The translations under genes and the position numbers were made by a program. From contig DDLX01000017.1 of the NCBI GenBank assembly GCA_002340355.1, positions 358,092 through 422,091 of the forward strand: 64,000 bases of DNA, written 5' to 3'. Positions 56,301-63,707 of this stretch are shown piece after piece. Numbering within the stretch: position 1 is the first letter of the stretch; the number at the start of each line of letters is the position of its first letter. The notes beneath the pieces are model-generated. The model was given only the letters and a program-made list of their open reading frames with translations. It was not told where the DNA came from and did no database searches. The DNA is from Cytophagales bacterium UBA2561 (GTDB lineage Bacteria; Bacteroidota; Bacteroidia; Cytophagales; Thermoflexibacteraceae).

Positions 56301-56957
56301 AGTTATGTAATATTGACTGAAAATATTCAAAAATTAAAAGGTTTTTATCCAAATCTTTCAGATAGCTTATTGATTGAAACAAATTTACCTACTTTATCCG
56401 ACTCAGAAGGCACTATTATAATTTTGAATCCTGAAAAAATCTTATTTGACCGCTTAGATTATTCTGATAATTGGCACTCTGATTTATTGAGGAATACCGA
56501 AGGAGTTAGTTTAGAACGTATCTCCAGTAGCTCAGAAACTAATAATTCTGAAAATTGGCAATCTTCTGCTTCTCCAGTTTATGCGACTCCTACGAAAATT
56601 AATTCTCAGAATATCTCAAAAAAATCAAATTTTTCAGATGAATGTATTTCTTTCAATTCGGAGATAATTACACCCGATAATGATGGTATAAATGACTTTA
56701 TTCAAATTCAATTTCATTGCCTGAAAAGTGGAACAATGGGAAATATTGATATTTATGATGCAACAGGTCAAAAAGTTAAGCAACTTATTCAGAATCAACT
56801 CCTTTCTAATTATAATTTTGTGCGTTGGGATGGTGTAAATGAAGAAGGTCAAAAAGTTCGGACAGGGTATTTTATCCTTTATTTCGAACTTTTTGATGAA
56901 ACTGGAAATATGCAACGAATCCGAAAAACCGTAGTTGTTGGAACTTCATTACGATAA
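50328..56957 (+). CDS. Giant secreted protein: SbsA-Ig repeats, lamin-tail domains, sorting-type C-terminus
   Basis: A 2209-aa exported surface protein. Signal peptide (about 1-21, ending LSAQ), an N-terminal beta domain (about 25-190), about eight tandem SbsA/Big_5-like Ig modules (about 190-870; recurring hydrophobic-x-F-S-E-x-hydrophobic and NYQ/KIxNIxDLxGN patterns), then five lamin-tail-type domains near 870-1030, 1130-1285, 1400-1560, 1660-1825 and 1935-2085, each opening with an NEI/SEIM/TEIM-P-type strand followed by E-Y/F-L/I-E-L/I-Y/F-N and ending in a WSLE and GGTP-x-x-x-N-S segment, separated by more Ig modules. The end (about 2110-2209; ITPDNDGINDF, then a FlgD-like strand set) is the gliding-associated C-terminal domain, so T9SS export is expected. 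Likely adhesion or surface scaffold; no catalytic motif. Confidence 0.85.
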   Translation: MKNKAFTVYFLLFFCHFLSAQNLLTEFSFDGCIKCTQKSPNYQPQNGNITDIQQYNLTPNSNTGCFSAKNWSTNGIDLSKYYFFKIHPNNSYLLNLSKIELDEDRTSTGIRHWSIRSSVDNFTTDLLSISIPDNTSTRKNQILDLSNNLAFQNLNSEVEFRIYGYEAEKSTGRWYIDNLKIYGTIPDIVPPTFTTVTGAPPNRIKLAFSEKLEANSALNPQNYTLNSGSIRIHNISFQNPDNKVVIIEFSTNLKEGNNYQIITKNIQDLAGNVLISQTETFTFTDNSPPEIDKIEVPSEYALDIFFDEKIEKSSAEDLGNYTLKDKSNNSFPTPISAVLSSKNPQKISLFFNQNFTKNELYTLTVFNLSDLKNNQNSEIQKTFEFDTKKPKIQMIKAVSSNILELYFSENIDPITAKIFNNYSVDNQIGFPEKINIISDKKVQLIFKENFILNTAYKFKISNIRDLQGNQLSTTSKTFFYDTKAPQLLKIEVLSNSQIRLIFSENLDQTSAEAVTNFRITNTNQHPLSAKLDSFFPNILTLTFTGIANKENLNLNIQNLKDINLNTIQSTINQKFSTKKPFLYQIHPLSKTEISLHFSQPLEKSNTEKKSVYEISQNIGKPSKVHLHPTDFTTVFLTVQNSLELNEKYQLSISEIMDIQNDKSINLKKEFTFENYIQNITPVSENLLNILFEYSPQKSDAENARKYEIESFGQPIIALRDLENPNLVHLQFASAFESDRNYHLKINNIRLESRQITPFQNQAFQFDARSPSVQTVTVIGTNELLVKFSEAISDYSVEALNFFEVNQGIGFPIEIQKHKSNPNFVSLKFTNLFQLNKQYTLTIQYIEDLQGNRMLQPQTISFQRPVSPSFQAIIFNEIFPDPEPSQSLPKFEFLELYNNGNQDYDLGGLQLSDGKSNKILESFRLNAGDFVVLCPKEAESQYKKYGHVLALESWLSLTNSGKNLYLKDWDGNIIDSVAYSDYWYQDTKKKTGGWSLEKIDYQTNCSESESWSASLDTLGGTPAKTNSIYQKHPDKVASQITGLTILNTDSIQISFTEIIEESALSNTENYQFTPFIPIERIKIIDNKNIIISFQQKIDSSYIYTIFVNNLKDCAGNTKPDTTQFAIGQRATKNDIIISEIMPKESDFDSLQTAEYLEIYNRTDKLISLKSIILKDGIDSINLPNYFLQKDEYLVLTSSKNIGLFENAIGVLGFPSLNNSGEKLVLQDTSEYEIFSVIYSDSLLKKIGQYEGGYSLEIIDLTNSNTLENWSISGAKLGGTPSKPNQPILNFPNSTEEILEDKVVGAKRLEVYSVKLLHNSKIEVIFNQKIKNSSMNTNQVYLNNNIFIKTLEIKQDSILQISMQKPLDFKTVYQLSFKNIESHTGDELEWYNFKLAITKRSLKNWLWITEIMADETPVIGLPETEYIEIYNRSDSIISLEDIQFEDEKSGITLPNFYLLPQEFVLICPSSKADRFQSKNVLGVSNFPSLNNSSENLILRNIQNNQIIYSIKYSNQWYQNEDKASGGWSLEMIDLNASCQGATNWRSSENSKGGTPAEMNSINGKYNYIVQPKLQDLIVESDSSLILFFNVDLNTLGIDKSNFTISPNVTIQDIYWITKSQVKIKTNSFTENKFYKISIKDISDCFENHIEIQNLEFEIGASPHFGELKITELMLDPNPSINLPNAEYIEIFNASEKLLSLKDLKLVNENDTLYLPTQNLDKNDYILICDEDDISEFRTQFSDIFIIGLENLFSLNNTKSSLKLLSPINELIFSVNYTSDFYKHPEKNTGGWSIEMRDINYSCASSRNWEASNNPNGGTPAQPNSVQFDINDSGIPYLLKVKVIAKDSIQLVFDKELNFSKIENFEIQFDFSNPVKIQDIIPSQNDAIILVLKDTLKSQITYEVQAKNIVSCNGKVQLATQQLSFRIPEKAQIGDMILNEILFNPPVGGVDFVELHNTSNKFINLQNWFVATIKEDSLNNLQKIITKTLIIAPYSYVILTENIQKLKGFYPNLSDSLLIETNLPTLSDSEGTIIILNPEKILFDRLDYSDNWHSDLLRNTEGVSLERISSSSETNNSENWQSSASPVYATPTKINSQNISKKSNFSDECISFNSEIITPDNDGINDFIQIQFHCLKSGTMGNIDIYDATGQKVKQLIQNQLLSNYNFVRWDGVNEEGQKVRTGYFILYFELFDETGNMQRIRKTVVVGTSLR

Positions 56958-56961
56958 TTTT

Positions 56962-58029
56962 CTAGTTTTTAAAATTCAGATTTTCAAGTAGTTGTATATA
57001 AATTGGAATAGCTTCACGAATTTCATCTACAAAAATAAATTCGTCTGGTGTATGTGAACGCTCCGATTTCCCAGCTCCAATTTTGACCGAGGGGTACGAA
57101 ATCAAGGCTTGGTCAGACATGGTAGGTGAAGCAAAGGTTTTTAAACCTAATTTTTGAGCAACTTTAAGAATAGGATGTTCCGAAGAAATTCCCGAAGGAT
57201 TTAGACGAGTAGAACGAGCAACTACTTCACTTTCAATGTTTTGCTGAATAAATTTTAAGGTTTCTTTATTCGTATAAGCATCTGTGGTACGAACATCTAC
57301 CGTAAAAGTACATTTATCAGGAATGACATTATGTTGTGTTCCCGATTGAATTATTGTTACTGAAACTTTAATTTTTCCAAGATTTTCAGATACTTCTGGA
57401 AATGTAAGATTTTTTAATTTTTTAATATCTTTCAGAGCTTTGTAAATAGCATTTTCACCAACGTCACGGGCAGCGTGTCCTGCTTTTCCATGAGCAGTAC
57501 AATCTAAAACCATCAAACCTTTTTCGGCAATAGCTAAATTCATTTCCGTAGGTTCTCCAACAATTGCTAAATCAATTTTAGGTAGCTCAGGAAGAACAAT
57601 TTCAATACCATTTTTTCCACTAATTTCTTCTTCGGCGGTTGTAGCAAGTATCAGATTATAAGGAAGTTGTTTTTCTTTTAAAGTTAAAAAAGTGGCTATT
57701 AAACTAACCAATGACCCTCCTGCATCATTACTACCTAATCCATATAATTTACCATCTTCGACATCCGCCTCGAAAGGATTACGAGTATAACCTTGATTGG
57801 GTTTTACAGTATCGTGGTGGGAGTTCAGTAAAACAGTTGGAAGGTCTTTTTGGAGAGGCTGAGCATACGCCCAAACATTGTTTTTTGAAGTGTAAGTTTT
57901 TATCTTTTTTTGTTCTAAAAAATCTTGAATTAACTGAGCCGTTTGGTCTTCTTCTCGACTAATGGAAGGAGTAGCAATTAATTTTTTGAGTAACTCAATA
58001 CTTTCAGAAGTGATATTTTCGAGATTCAT
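56962..58029 (-). CDS. M20-family metallopeptidase/deacylase (ArgE/DapE-like)
   Basis: A 355-aa cytoplasmic M20 enzyme with two-zinc ligands: H in NSHHDTVKP, D in GLGSNDAGG, E-E in TTAEEEISG, and the late His in SHTPDEF. A lid domain lies in the middle (about 175-290; HAARDVGENAIYKALKD). ArgE-like (acetylornithine or succinylornithine deacetylase) and DapE-like activities cannot be told apart by eye; the small size and GEPTEM segment agree with amino-acid N-deacylation. Nine bp downstream of the WG-repeat gene, converging on the giant-protein gene with only 4 bp between stops. Confidence 0.88.
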   Translation of the reverse strand: MNLENITSESIELLKKLIATPSISREEDQTAQLIQDFLEQKKIKTYTSKNNVWAYAQPLQKDLPTVLLNSHHDTVKPNQGYTRNPFEADVEDGKLYGLGSNDAGGSLVSLIATFLTLKEKQLPYNLILATTAEEEISGKNGIEIVLPELPKIDLAIVGEPTEMNLAIAEKGLMVLDCTAHGKAGHAARDVGENAIYKALKDIKKLKNLTFPEVSENLGKIKVSVTIIQSGTQHNVIPDKCTFTVDVRTTDAYTNKETLKFIQQNIESEVVARSTRLNPSGISSEHPILKVAQKLGLKTFASPTMSDQALISYPSVKIGAGKSERSHTPDEFIFVDEIREAIPIYIQLLENLNFKN

Positions 58030-58038
58030 TTTGAATGT

Positions 58039-59154
58039 TTAAAGTTTGATAAATTCAGTTTTTCCATTTTTCTGTCCCTCAAAATTCCTTTTTTCTGGTG
58101 AAAATTCCAATTTTTTGTACTTTACAGGAATCAAAACTTTGCCATCTGTATCCAGTACTCCATACAAATTCTTTTTCTGTACGATGAGGGCTTTTTTCAA
58201 ATAACTAATGTTTGGGTCTGAGTTAATAAACTGAATATCAGAATAAATAATAGGAATTATTGCTTTTCCACTTTTATTAAGTACCCCAAATTTATCCTTA
58301 CGTTGTACAATCGAAATACCCTCTCGAAACGAATCAGCATAGTCATAAGTAGCTGGAATTTTGAGCTTTGCCGTTAAGTCAAGAAAACCATATTTACGAC
58401 CTTTTTTGACTCTGGCAAGGTAAGTTATCGAATCGTATAATTCAATTTGGTCATAAACCGCAGGACTTTCGAGATGATTATATAAGTTTCTGACAGCTAA
58501 TTTATTTTTTTGACGAAGTAATAAAATTGTATTTATTATATTTTTTTTGCGTTCAATCTGATTTAAAGCTTGAAAAAATGTAATGCTTTGATATTCTGTT
58601 TTTAAAATCTTTTTAGAACGTAACTCCATCATTCCAAAAATATTATGACGACGTACACGAGCCACTTCAGGGATAGTTAATTTTCCATCTTGGTCGGTCA
58701 GTAATTCAATTTCATCGTAACTCGGACGAATTAGCATATCACCTTTATGATTGACCAAGCCATATTTCCCAAATTTCTTAATTAAAGCTACTAATCCTGC
58801 TGGATGTTCAGCTCGACATGTTTTAGGCATAAATGAAATTTCATCATAGTTCAAAGGTGTTATGGGTTTCCCATTTGTGCCCACCAAAGCAAATGCCCCT
58901 CCATGTTGTGCCTTGATAATGCCTTTCCAATGCGTACACGAGGTATCAGAAACGAAAAAATGTAAGTCTTCAAATTGTGGTTTCATCAGTACTTTTCCTG
59001 TATCATTCATAATTCCATACCGATTATTCACGGCAATCACACAAATCGCTATTTCTTGATCTTTAAGATGTTGTTGTGCAATTTGTAACGTGTCCTGAGC
59101 TTGTAAACCTTGTCCACAAAACCACAAAATGAAAAAAAGGATAATAAACTTCAT
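58039..59154 (-). CDS. WG-repeat protein
   Basis: A 371-aa exported protein (signal peptide about 1-19, ending LQAQ) made of about eight WG-type repeats, each YGxhxxxGKhhhxPxYxxI in form (for example YGIMNDTGKVLMKPQFEDL, YGLVNHKGDMLIRPSYDEI, FGVLNKSGKAIIPIIYSDI, YGVLDTDGKVLIPVKYKKL). WG repeats are of unknown biochemical role, perhaps protein or glycan contact. Upstream of, and probably cotranscribed with, the M20 gene. Confidence 0.85.
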   Translation of the reverse strand: MKFIILFFILWFCGQGLQAQDTLQIAQQHLKDQEIAICVIAVNNRYGIMNDTGKVLMKPQFEDLHFFVSDTSCTHWKGIIKAQHGGAFALVGTNGKPITPLNYDEISFMPKTCRAEHPAGLVALIKKFGKYGLVNHKGDMLIRPSYDEIELLTDQDGKLTIPEVARVRRHNIFGMMELRSKKILKTEYQSITFFQALNQIERKKNIINTILLLRQKNKLAVRNLYNHLESPAVYDQIELYDSITYLARVKKGRKYGFLDLTAKLKIPATYDYADSFREGISIVQRKDKFGVLNKSGKAIIPIIYSDIQFINSDPNISYLKKALIVQKKNLYGVLDTDGKVLIPVKYKKLEFSPEKRNFEGQKNGKTEFIKL

Positions 59155-59372
59155 ATGTTTATTTTTTTATAACACAAAATTAAATTTTATAAAAAATAGA
59201 AATTTTTGAAAATTGATTTTTTTCTGAAAGATAAATATTAAAAATATGGTATTTTATAAATAAAAAGATATAGTAAATTTTTAAAAAAACTATTTTTTTG
59301 CTTGGAAAGCACATTATTAATTCATAACTTATCTTCCAGTAATCATTTCTTAAAATCAAAATTTTAATTATT
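59155..59372. promoter_or_regulatory. Divergent AT-rich promoter region
   Basis: About 220 bp with A and T runs between divergent genes (WG-repeat and M43-like). No clear TAnnTTTG/TTG pair was found; promoters for both are presumed here. Confidence 0.4.
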
Positions 59373-60773
59373 ATGCCAGAGAATCATTTTCATTTATCGA
59401 CCGTTGTACCATTTAAAAAATGGCTAAAAACCGCATTTTTTTTGTTCGTTTTATTACTTACTACTCATTTAAGGGCTCAAAACCCCTGTGGAACAACTCA
59501 TTCCAGCCATCAGGAATTTTCTGTGAACAATGCACGGGTACAAAGTGGAGAACCCATCTACATCAAATTGTATTTTCATCTTGTGGCTGATGGAGTAGGG
59601 AACTTTGGTTTTTCTCCAAGTGACATTAACACGCTCATCGCTAATTTGAATCAGGACTTTAATCCACACAACATTCACATCTGTAATGGGGGCTACCAAC
59701 AAATTAATAGCCAACGGCATCATATAATTGATTCACAGGCAAAATTTGATGAACTTATTGCGAGTTATAGCGTATCCGATGCTATTAATGTTTTCACTGT
59801 ACTTTCTTCACATAATTCGAATTTCAAAGAAATTAGAGGAAAGGCTGAAAGTATTTTGAGCAAAAACTTATATGTTCAAAATCAGTACGCTTTAAGCCGT
59901 ATTACAGCACATGAATTGGGGCATTGTTTAAATCTCTATCATACACATAGTGGGAATGGTTGTGGAGATGGTTTAAATTGTGTAGAGAATAACACGAATT
60001 GTAATAATTGTGGAGATTTAATTTGTGATACGCCACCAGATCCTTGTTTATTAGGTAAGCTTTCGGCATGTACTTATACTGGAGGTAGCGGATATAATCC
60101 AGACGTTACTAACATTATGTCATATGCCTTTAATTGTATGAATCGCTTTTCCACAGAACAAGGCGAGCGTATGCGGGCAGCATTAATCAGTTCTCCTTTG
60201 CTCCAACAAGTAACAACCTCAGGACCTCCACAAATTGATATACAACTCATCCCTACAGGAAACCAAGTAGAAGTCAACCTTATAGGTAAAAATGTAAATA
60301 TTCATAGTCAGAATATTACTTCAGTTACTTGGGAAATAGTATCAAATAGTGGTGGATGTTTAGGCATACTGAATGGTAATGGTTTGAATGCTCTTGCTCA
60401 TGGAGGTTGTTCAAACTGGAGCATTGAGGTTAAAATTACAGCTACAAACTCTTGTGGTAGTACCACTATTTACCGAACCATTACTCCTCCTCCTCCATTT
60501 GTTTCTTATATCCTTTACCAAATCGCTCCAAATCAATATCAAGTTCAAGGTAAACTCATTGCATCCAATACCTTGGCTCAAGGTTTAAGTGTACCTCAAT
60601 CTACTATAGTACCAGATGAGCTAGAAATATTTGTTTATGAGTTTAGTACGGGGAAACTTGTGTTGAAGACCACTGAGCCTCATATTGATTTATCACGACA
60701 AAAACAGGGGATTTATATTGTCAATATCGTAATAGGCGGAGAAATCACTACACATAAAATACAGAAACAATAA
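59373..60773 (+). CDS. Secreted M43-like metalloprotease with T9SS-type C-terminus
   Basis: A 466-aa exported protein. After a signal peptide (about 1-35) comes a zinc metalloprotease domain (about 50-280): HELGHCLNLYHTH supplies the zinc ligands in the HExxHxxxxxH form, a Cys-rich calcium-type loop (CGDGLNCVENNTNCNNCGD) follows, and NIMSY is the Met-turn. This fits M43 pappalysins, though the usual Gly of HExxHxxGxxH is Asn here. The last about 75 residues (LEIFVYEFSTGKLV ... GIYIVNIVIGGEITTHKI) form a T9SS type A-like sorting domain. It is followed after only 4 bp by the lipoprotein array, so they may be one operon. Confidence 0.85.
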   Translation: MPENHFHLSTVVPFKKWLKTAFFLFVLLLTTHLRAQNPCGTTHSSHQEFSVNNARVQSGEPIYIKLYFHLVADGVGNFGFSPSDINTLIANLNQDFNPHNIHICNGGYQQINSQRHHIIDSQAKFDELIASYSVSDAINVFTVLSSHNSNFKEIRGKAESILSKNLYVQNQYALSRITAHELGHCLNLYHTHSGNGCGDGLNCVENNTNCNNCGDLICDTPPDPCLLGKLSACTYTGGSGYNPDVTNIMSYAFNCMNRFSTEQGERMRAALISSPLLQQVTTSGPPQIDIQLIPTGNQVEVNLIGKNVNIHSQNITSVTWEIVSNSGGCLGILNGNGLNALAHGGCSNWSIEVKITATNSCGSTTIYRTITPPPPFVSYILYQIAPNQYQVQGKLIASNTLAQGLSVPQSTIVPDELEIFVYEFSTGKLVLKTTEPHIDLSRQKQGIYIVNIVIGGEITTHKIQKQ

Positions 60774-60777
60774 AACT

Positions 60778-61329
60778 ATGAAAAACTTAGGTTTTATTTT
60801 ATTGATTTTGAGCGCAGTTTTGGGGTGTAAAACTGACGAACCCGTTTCTCCCACACCTCCTAAGCCTGTAGATACTCTTGTGGTAGATACCACTGAGGTG
60901 TATGAATTGGATACACCCTTTCATCTTCGGACAGATACGACTGAATTACGGCATTTACTTCTGGGGACTTGGGTGCCATTTGAAGAATGTGTAGATAGTG
61001 ACTATGGTGACGACACAGTTTACACCATTGATGCTAAACATACTTATACATTTCGCCAAGATGGCTTAGTGGATATCAAAGTGACTCAGAACGACTCTTT
61101 AATTTGTCAGGAGCAATATGAGATACGATTTAGGCACAACCGAGTATTTGAACTACCACATTTTTTCGATGGAACTTATGATACTTTATGGCTTTCTGGC
61201 AGTAGTATAGCTGGAATACACTGTAATCAAAAACTAATTAATTGGAGTATAGTTTTTAGAAGCGACACGCTTTTATCAATAGGTATTTACCATTCTAGTA
61301 GTGCGATAAAATATCGCAAAATAAAGTAA
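60778..61329 (+). CDS. Array lipoprotein 1
   Basis: A 183-aa lipoprotein; lipobox AVLGC with Cys about residue 16, short Pro/Thr/Glu linker, then a predicted lipocalin-like beta domain (LRHLLLGTWVPF; TYTFRQDGLVDI) with several Cys-independent strands. Exported and lipid-anchored; function unknown. Four bp after the metalloprotease gene. Confidence 0.85.
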   Translation: MKNLGFILLILSAVLGCKTDEPVSPTPPKPVDTLVVDTTEVYELDTPFHLRTDTTELRHLLLGTWVPFEECVDSDYGDDTVYTIDAKHTYTFRQDGLVDIKVTQNDSLICQEQYEIRFRHNRVFELPHFFDGTYDTLWLSGSSIAGIHCNQKLINWSIVFRSDTLLSIGIYHSSSAIKYRKIK

Positions 61330-61802
61330 TGAAAAAATTAGGTTTTATTTTATTGATTTTGAGTGCTGTTTTGGGGTGTGAAACTGAGGAACCAGTTGCC
61401 CCGCTTCCTCCACCTGTTACGGATACACTCATAATAGGTACGATTGAAGTGGCAGATACTGCTGAATTGCGCCGTTTGCTTCTAGGGACTTGGGTAGAAT
61501 TTGAGGCAAGTGGTGGCAGTGCTCCCCCTCATGCTGTTAATGCTACATATACTCAAACCTTTCGTCAAAATGGTTTAGTTGATTTTCGAGACATCCAGAC
61601 AGATTCGCTCCTTTGTCAAGCAAAATATCATTTGAAGTTACGCTATGGTTATTATGGTGTGGATACTTTATTACAATTATGTAATCTTACTTGTGATTTA
61701 ATATACATGGGAAATATAGGAGGACAATTCACTTATATTGATGATACTGTTTTTTCTACAAGTGCTCTTGACTCTTATTCAAGGTATCGCAGAATAAAAT
61801 GA
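61329..61802 (+). CDS. Array lipoprotein 2
   Basis: A 157-aa lipoprotein, shorter than copy 1: same signal and lipobox (AVLGC), a shorter linker (PVAPLPPPVTDT), the LLLGTWVEF and QTFRQNGLVDF core, and a divergent end. Its start shares a base with the stop of copy 1. The lipocalin-like fold is inferred. Confidence 0.85.
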   Translation: MKKLGFILLILSAVLGCETEEPVAPLPPPVTDTLIIGTIEVADTAELRRLLLGTWVEFEASGGSAPPHAVNATYTQTFRQNGLVDFRDIQTDSLLCQAKYHLKLRYGYYGVDTLLQLCNLTCDLIYMGNIGGQFTYIDDTVFSTSALDSYSRYRRIK

Positions 61803-62323
61803 AAAACCTCATTTATATTTCACTAATTATCGGAGTTGTTTTGGGGTGCGAAACTGAGGAACCAGTTTCGCCCACTCCTCTTGAGCCTGTGGATACAGTT
61901 TTGGAAGATACGACTGAGGTGTATGAATTGGATACGCCCTTTAATTATCGGACAGATACAGCTGAATTACGAAGTTTACTTCTGGGCACTTGGGTAGCAT
62001 TTGAAGGAAGCTTTGGAGGAGGACCTCAATCCATCATTCCTAAAATGACCTATACTTATTTTCCTAATGGTGTGGTTGAATTTAGAGATATTCAGACGGA
62101 TTCTTTAATTTGTGAAAGACAATATAAACTACAGTTTGACTCCAATCGACTATATGACCTTGACCCTCATACTATCCATAATCGAGGCTATGATACGTTG
62201 TGGGTTGCTAGTTGTAGTCGTTTGGAATCTCGTATACCTTGGAGGATAGGTTTTGAAAATGATACTATTTTCTCAAGAAGTATATATGATACTATGACTA
62301 GGTATCGCAAATTAAAAAAATGA
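61799..62323 (+). CDS. Array lipoprotein 3
   Basis: A 174-aa lipoprotein with signal ending VVLGC, TEEPVSPTPLEPVDT linker and the LLLGTWVAFEGS core. It shares the VLEDTTE segment with copies 5 and 6 and the YELDTPF segment with copy 1, a mosaic suggesting gene conversion. Overlaps neighbours by ATGA. Confidence 0.85.
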   Translation: MKNLIYISLIIGVVLGCETEEPVSPTPLEPVDTVLEDTTEVYELDTPFNYRTDTAELRSLLLGTWVAFEGSFGGGPQSIIPKMTYTYFPNGVVEFRDIQTDSLICERQYKLQFDSNRLYDLDPHTIHNRGYDTLWVASCSRLESRIPWRIGFENDTIFSRSIYDTMTRYRKLKK

Positions 62324-62868
62324 AAAGATTAGGTTTTATTTTATTCATGTTGAGCGTGTTTTGGGGGTGTAAAACTGACGAACCAGTTTCGCCTTCTCCT
62401 AAGCCTGTGGATACCCTTGTAGTAGACACCATGGAGATACATGAGGTAGATACACCCTTTCATCTTCGGACAGATACGACTGAATTACGGCATTTACTTC
62501 TGGGGACTTGGGTACCATTTGAAAAACGTGTAGGTAGTGACTATGGTGACGACACAGTTTACGCCATTGATACTAAGCATACTTATACATTTCGCCAAGA
62601 TGGCTTAGTGGATATCAAAGTGATTCAGAATGACTCTTTAATTTGTCAGGAGCAATATGCGCTACGATTTAGGAGTAACCGAGTATTTGAAGTACCACAT
62701 TTTTTCGATGGAACTTATGATACTTTATGGCTTTCTGGCAGTAGTGTAGCTGGAATACATTGTAATCAAAAGCTAATTAATTGGAGTATAGTTTTTAGAA
62801 GTGACGCTCTTTTATCAATAAGTATTTACCATTCTAGTAGCGTGACAAAATATCGCAAAATAAAGTAA
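62320..62868 (+). CDS. Array lipoprotein 4
   Basis: A 182-aa lipoprotein very close to copy 1 in the mature part. Its signal (FILFMLSVFWGC) differs: the sequence before the G tract is one base shorter than in copies 1-3, but the tract has five G (62363-62367) and not four, restoring the reading frame. Lipobox Cys about residue 17. Confidence 0.83.
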   Translation: MKRLGFILFMLSVFWGCKTDEPVSPSPKPVDTLVVDTMEIHEVDTPFHLRTDTTELRHLLLGTWVPFEKRVGSDYGDDTVYAIDTKHTYTFRQDGLVDIKVIQNDSLICQEQYALRFRSNRVFEVPHFFDGTYDTLWLSGSSVAGIHCNQKLINWSIVFRSDALLSISIYHSSSVTKYRKIK

Positions 62869-63343
62869 TGAAAAAATTAGGTTTTATTTTATTGATGTTG
62901 AGCGTGTTTTGGGGTGTGAAACTGACGAACCAGTTTCACCCACTCCTCTTGAGCCTGTGGATACAGTTTTAGAAGATACGACTGAATTACGAAGTTTACT
63001 TCTGGGCACTTGGGTAAAATTTGAAGGAAGTGGTGTTGGTGATGGAATTCCTTATTTTGTCACCCCTGAATATACGCACACATTTCGTCAAGATGATTTA
63101 GTGGATATTAGAGATATTGAAAGTGATTCTTTAATTTGTCAGGAGCAGTATAAACTATGGTTTAAGGTAAATCGAGTATATGAGATACCACACTTTTTCG
63201 ATGGAACTCGTGATAGTTTATGGTTTCGTTCCAATTGTGAAAATACTTGGAATACAGGAGGTGCGTTTGGGTTTAGAAGCGATTCTGTTTTTTCCATAGG
63301 TTTTGAAGACTCTCATGCAAGGTATCACAGAATAGAACAATGA
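62868..63343 (+). pseudogene. Array lipoprotein 5, frameshifted in the signal peptide
   Basis: From the ATG at 62868 the frame runs into the signal (LLMLSVFWG) and then out of frame at a four-G tract (62911-62914), ending soon at a TAG. The mature lipoprotein frame continues intact (GCETDEPVSPTPLEPVDT, LLLGTWVKF, then to the stop at 63341-63343). One added G, as in copy 4, would repair it. Either a dead gene or one in the off state. Confidence 0.75.
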
Positions 63344-63707
63344 AAAAATCAGGTTTTATTTTATTGATGTTGAGCGTGTTTTGGGGTGTGAAACTGACGA
63401 ACCCGTTTCTCCCACTCCTCTTGTAGATACAGTTTTGGAAGATACAACGAAAAATTTTGAAGTAGATACGCTCTTTAATTATCGGACAGATACGGCTGAA
63501 TTACGAAGTTTACTTCTGGGCACTTGGGTAAAATTTGAAGGAAGTGGTGTTGGTGATGGAATTCCTTATTTTGTCACCCCTGAATATACGCACACATTTC
63601 GTCAAGATGGTTTAGTGGATATTAGAGATATTGAAAGTGATTCTTTAATTTGTCAGGAGCAGTATAAACTATGGTTTAAGGTAAATCGAGCATATGAGGT
63701 ACCATAT
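63340..63707 (+). pseudogene. Array lipoprotein 6, frameshifted and interrupted
   Basis: Has the same one-base defect at a four-G tract (63383-63386). The mature frame (GCETDEPVSPTP, then LLLGTWVKF) stays similar to copy 5 until about 63705, where homology ends abruptly and transposase sequence starts. The last third of the lipoprotein is missing. Confidence 0.75.

Larger units (their letters stand above)
60778..63707 (+). repeat. Tandem array of six paralogous lipoprotein genes
   Basis: Six head-to-tail copies, each about 470-550 bp, begin at 60778, 61329, 61799, 62320, 62868 and 63340, mostly joined by overlapping stop/start codons (TAATG or ATGA). All encode MK-x-LGFILL-type signals, a TDEPVSP or EEPVAP start, and a LLLGTWV...TFRQ-GLV-D core. 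Copies 1 and 4 are nearly the same from about residue 50 on; copies 3, 5 and 6 share other segments, so the array grew by unequal recombination or gene conversion. Confidence 0.9.
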
